Shown here: one piece after another, positions 5,719-5,739 of the stretch
Layout: each line of letters opens with the position of its first letter
Numbering within the stretch: position 1 is the first letter of the stretch
Assembly: GCA_023621895.1 (NCBI GenBank)
Contig: JAMOAF010001043.1
Location: forward strand, 1-5,739
From: Planctomycetota bacterium
Lineage (GTDB): Bacteria; Planctomycetota; Planctomycetia; Pirellulales; Thermoguttaceae
Length of the DNA stretch: 5,739 nucleotides
Direction: 5' to 3'
Position numbers and translations under genes: made by a program
The notes under the pieces: generated by a model
The model's database searches: none
The model's input: the letters and a program-made list of their open reading frames with translations, nothing else
What the model was told of the DNA's origin: nothing

Positions 5719-5739
5719 CGGGGCAAGCCGAAAGCGGCT
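5719..5739 (+). repeat. Probable start of a third repeat copy, cut by the window end
   Basis: CGGGGCAAGCC (5719-5729) equals 2658-2668 of the left copy. It is followed after a few changed bases by GCGGCT (5734-5739), matching the first arm of the terminator stem in that copy. The order and spacing agree to within one base. Because the window ends here, the identification rests on about 17 matching bases. Confidence 0.45.

Overview
The window looks like chromosomal DNA from a GC-rich member of the Planctomycetota or a close relative. I infer this from its proteins: two large HzsA-related multi-haem cytochromes and a PQQ-like beta-propeller protein of the 'DWPQWGR' type, both expanded in planctomycete-like genomes. 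The identification rests on protein motifs read by eye; no search was run.

Layout: (1) 3-785, plus strand: the C-terminal 260 residues of an HzsA-related c-type cytochrome whose 5' part lies outside the window. (2) 786-927: a short gap ending in a GAAAGGG ribosome binding site. (3) 928-2580, plus strand: a secreted 550-residue PQQ-like beta-propeller protein. (4) 2581-2720: a convergent intergenic gap containing one copy of a ~100-bp repeat with a terminator-like hairpin. (5) 2721-5267, minus strand: a complete 848-residue HzsA-related tri-haem cytochrome with a signal peptide, paralogous to gene 1. (6) 5268-5739: 472 bp with no convincing gene. It holds the cytochrome's leader and candidate promoter, a 12-bp perfect inverted repeat, a second, inverted copy of the ~100-bp repeat, and the start of what looks like a third copy at the window edge.

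All three proteins appear to be exported (signal peptides are visible on the two complete ones), and the cytochromes carry CxxCH haem sites. The locus therefore probably encodes periplasmic or envelope-associated redox or binding proteins. Genes 1 and 2 could be co-transcribed. Gene 3 is convergent with them and has its own leader. No partner that would fix a substrate (for example hydrazine synthase beta or gamma subunits) is present, so the biochemical role is unknown.

The least expected feature is the pair of ~91-94% identical inverted repeats that closely bracket the complete cytochrome gene. One copy reaches into its stop codon. There is no transposase and no visible target-site duplication.
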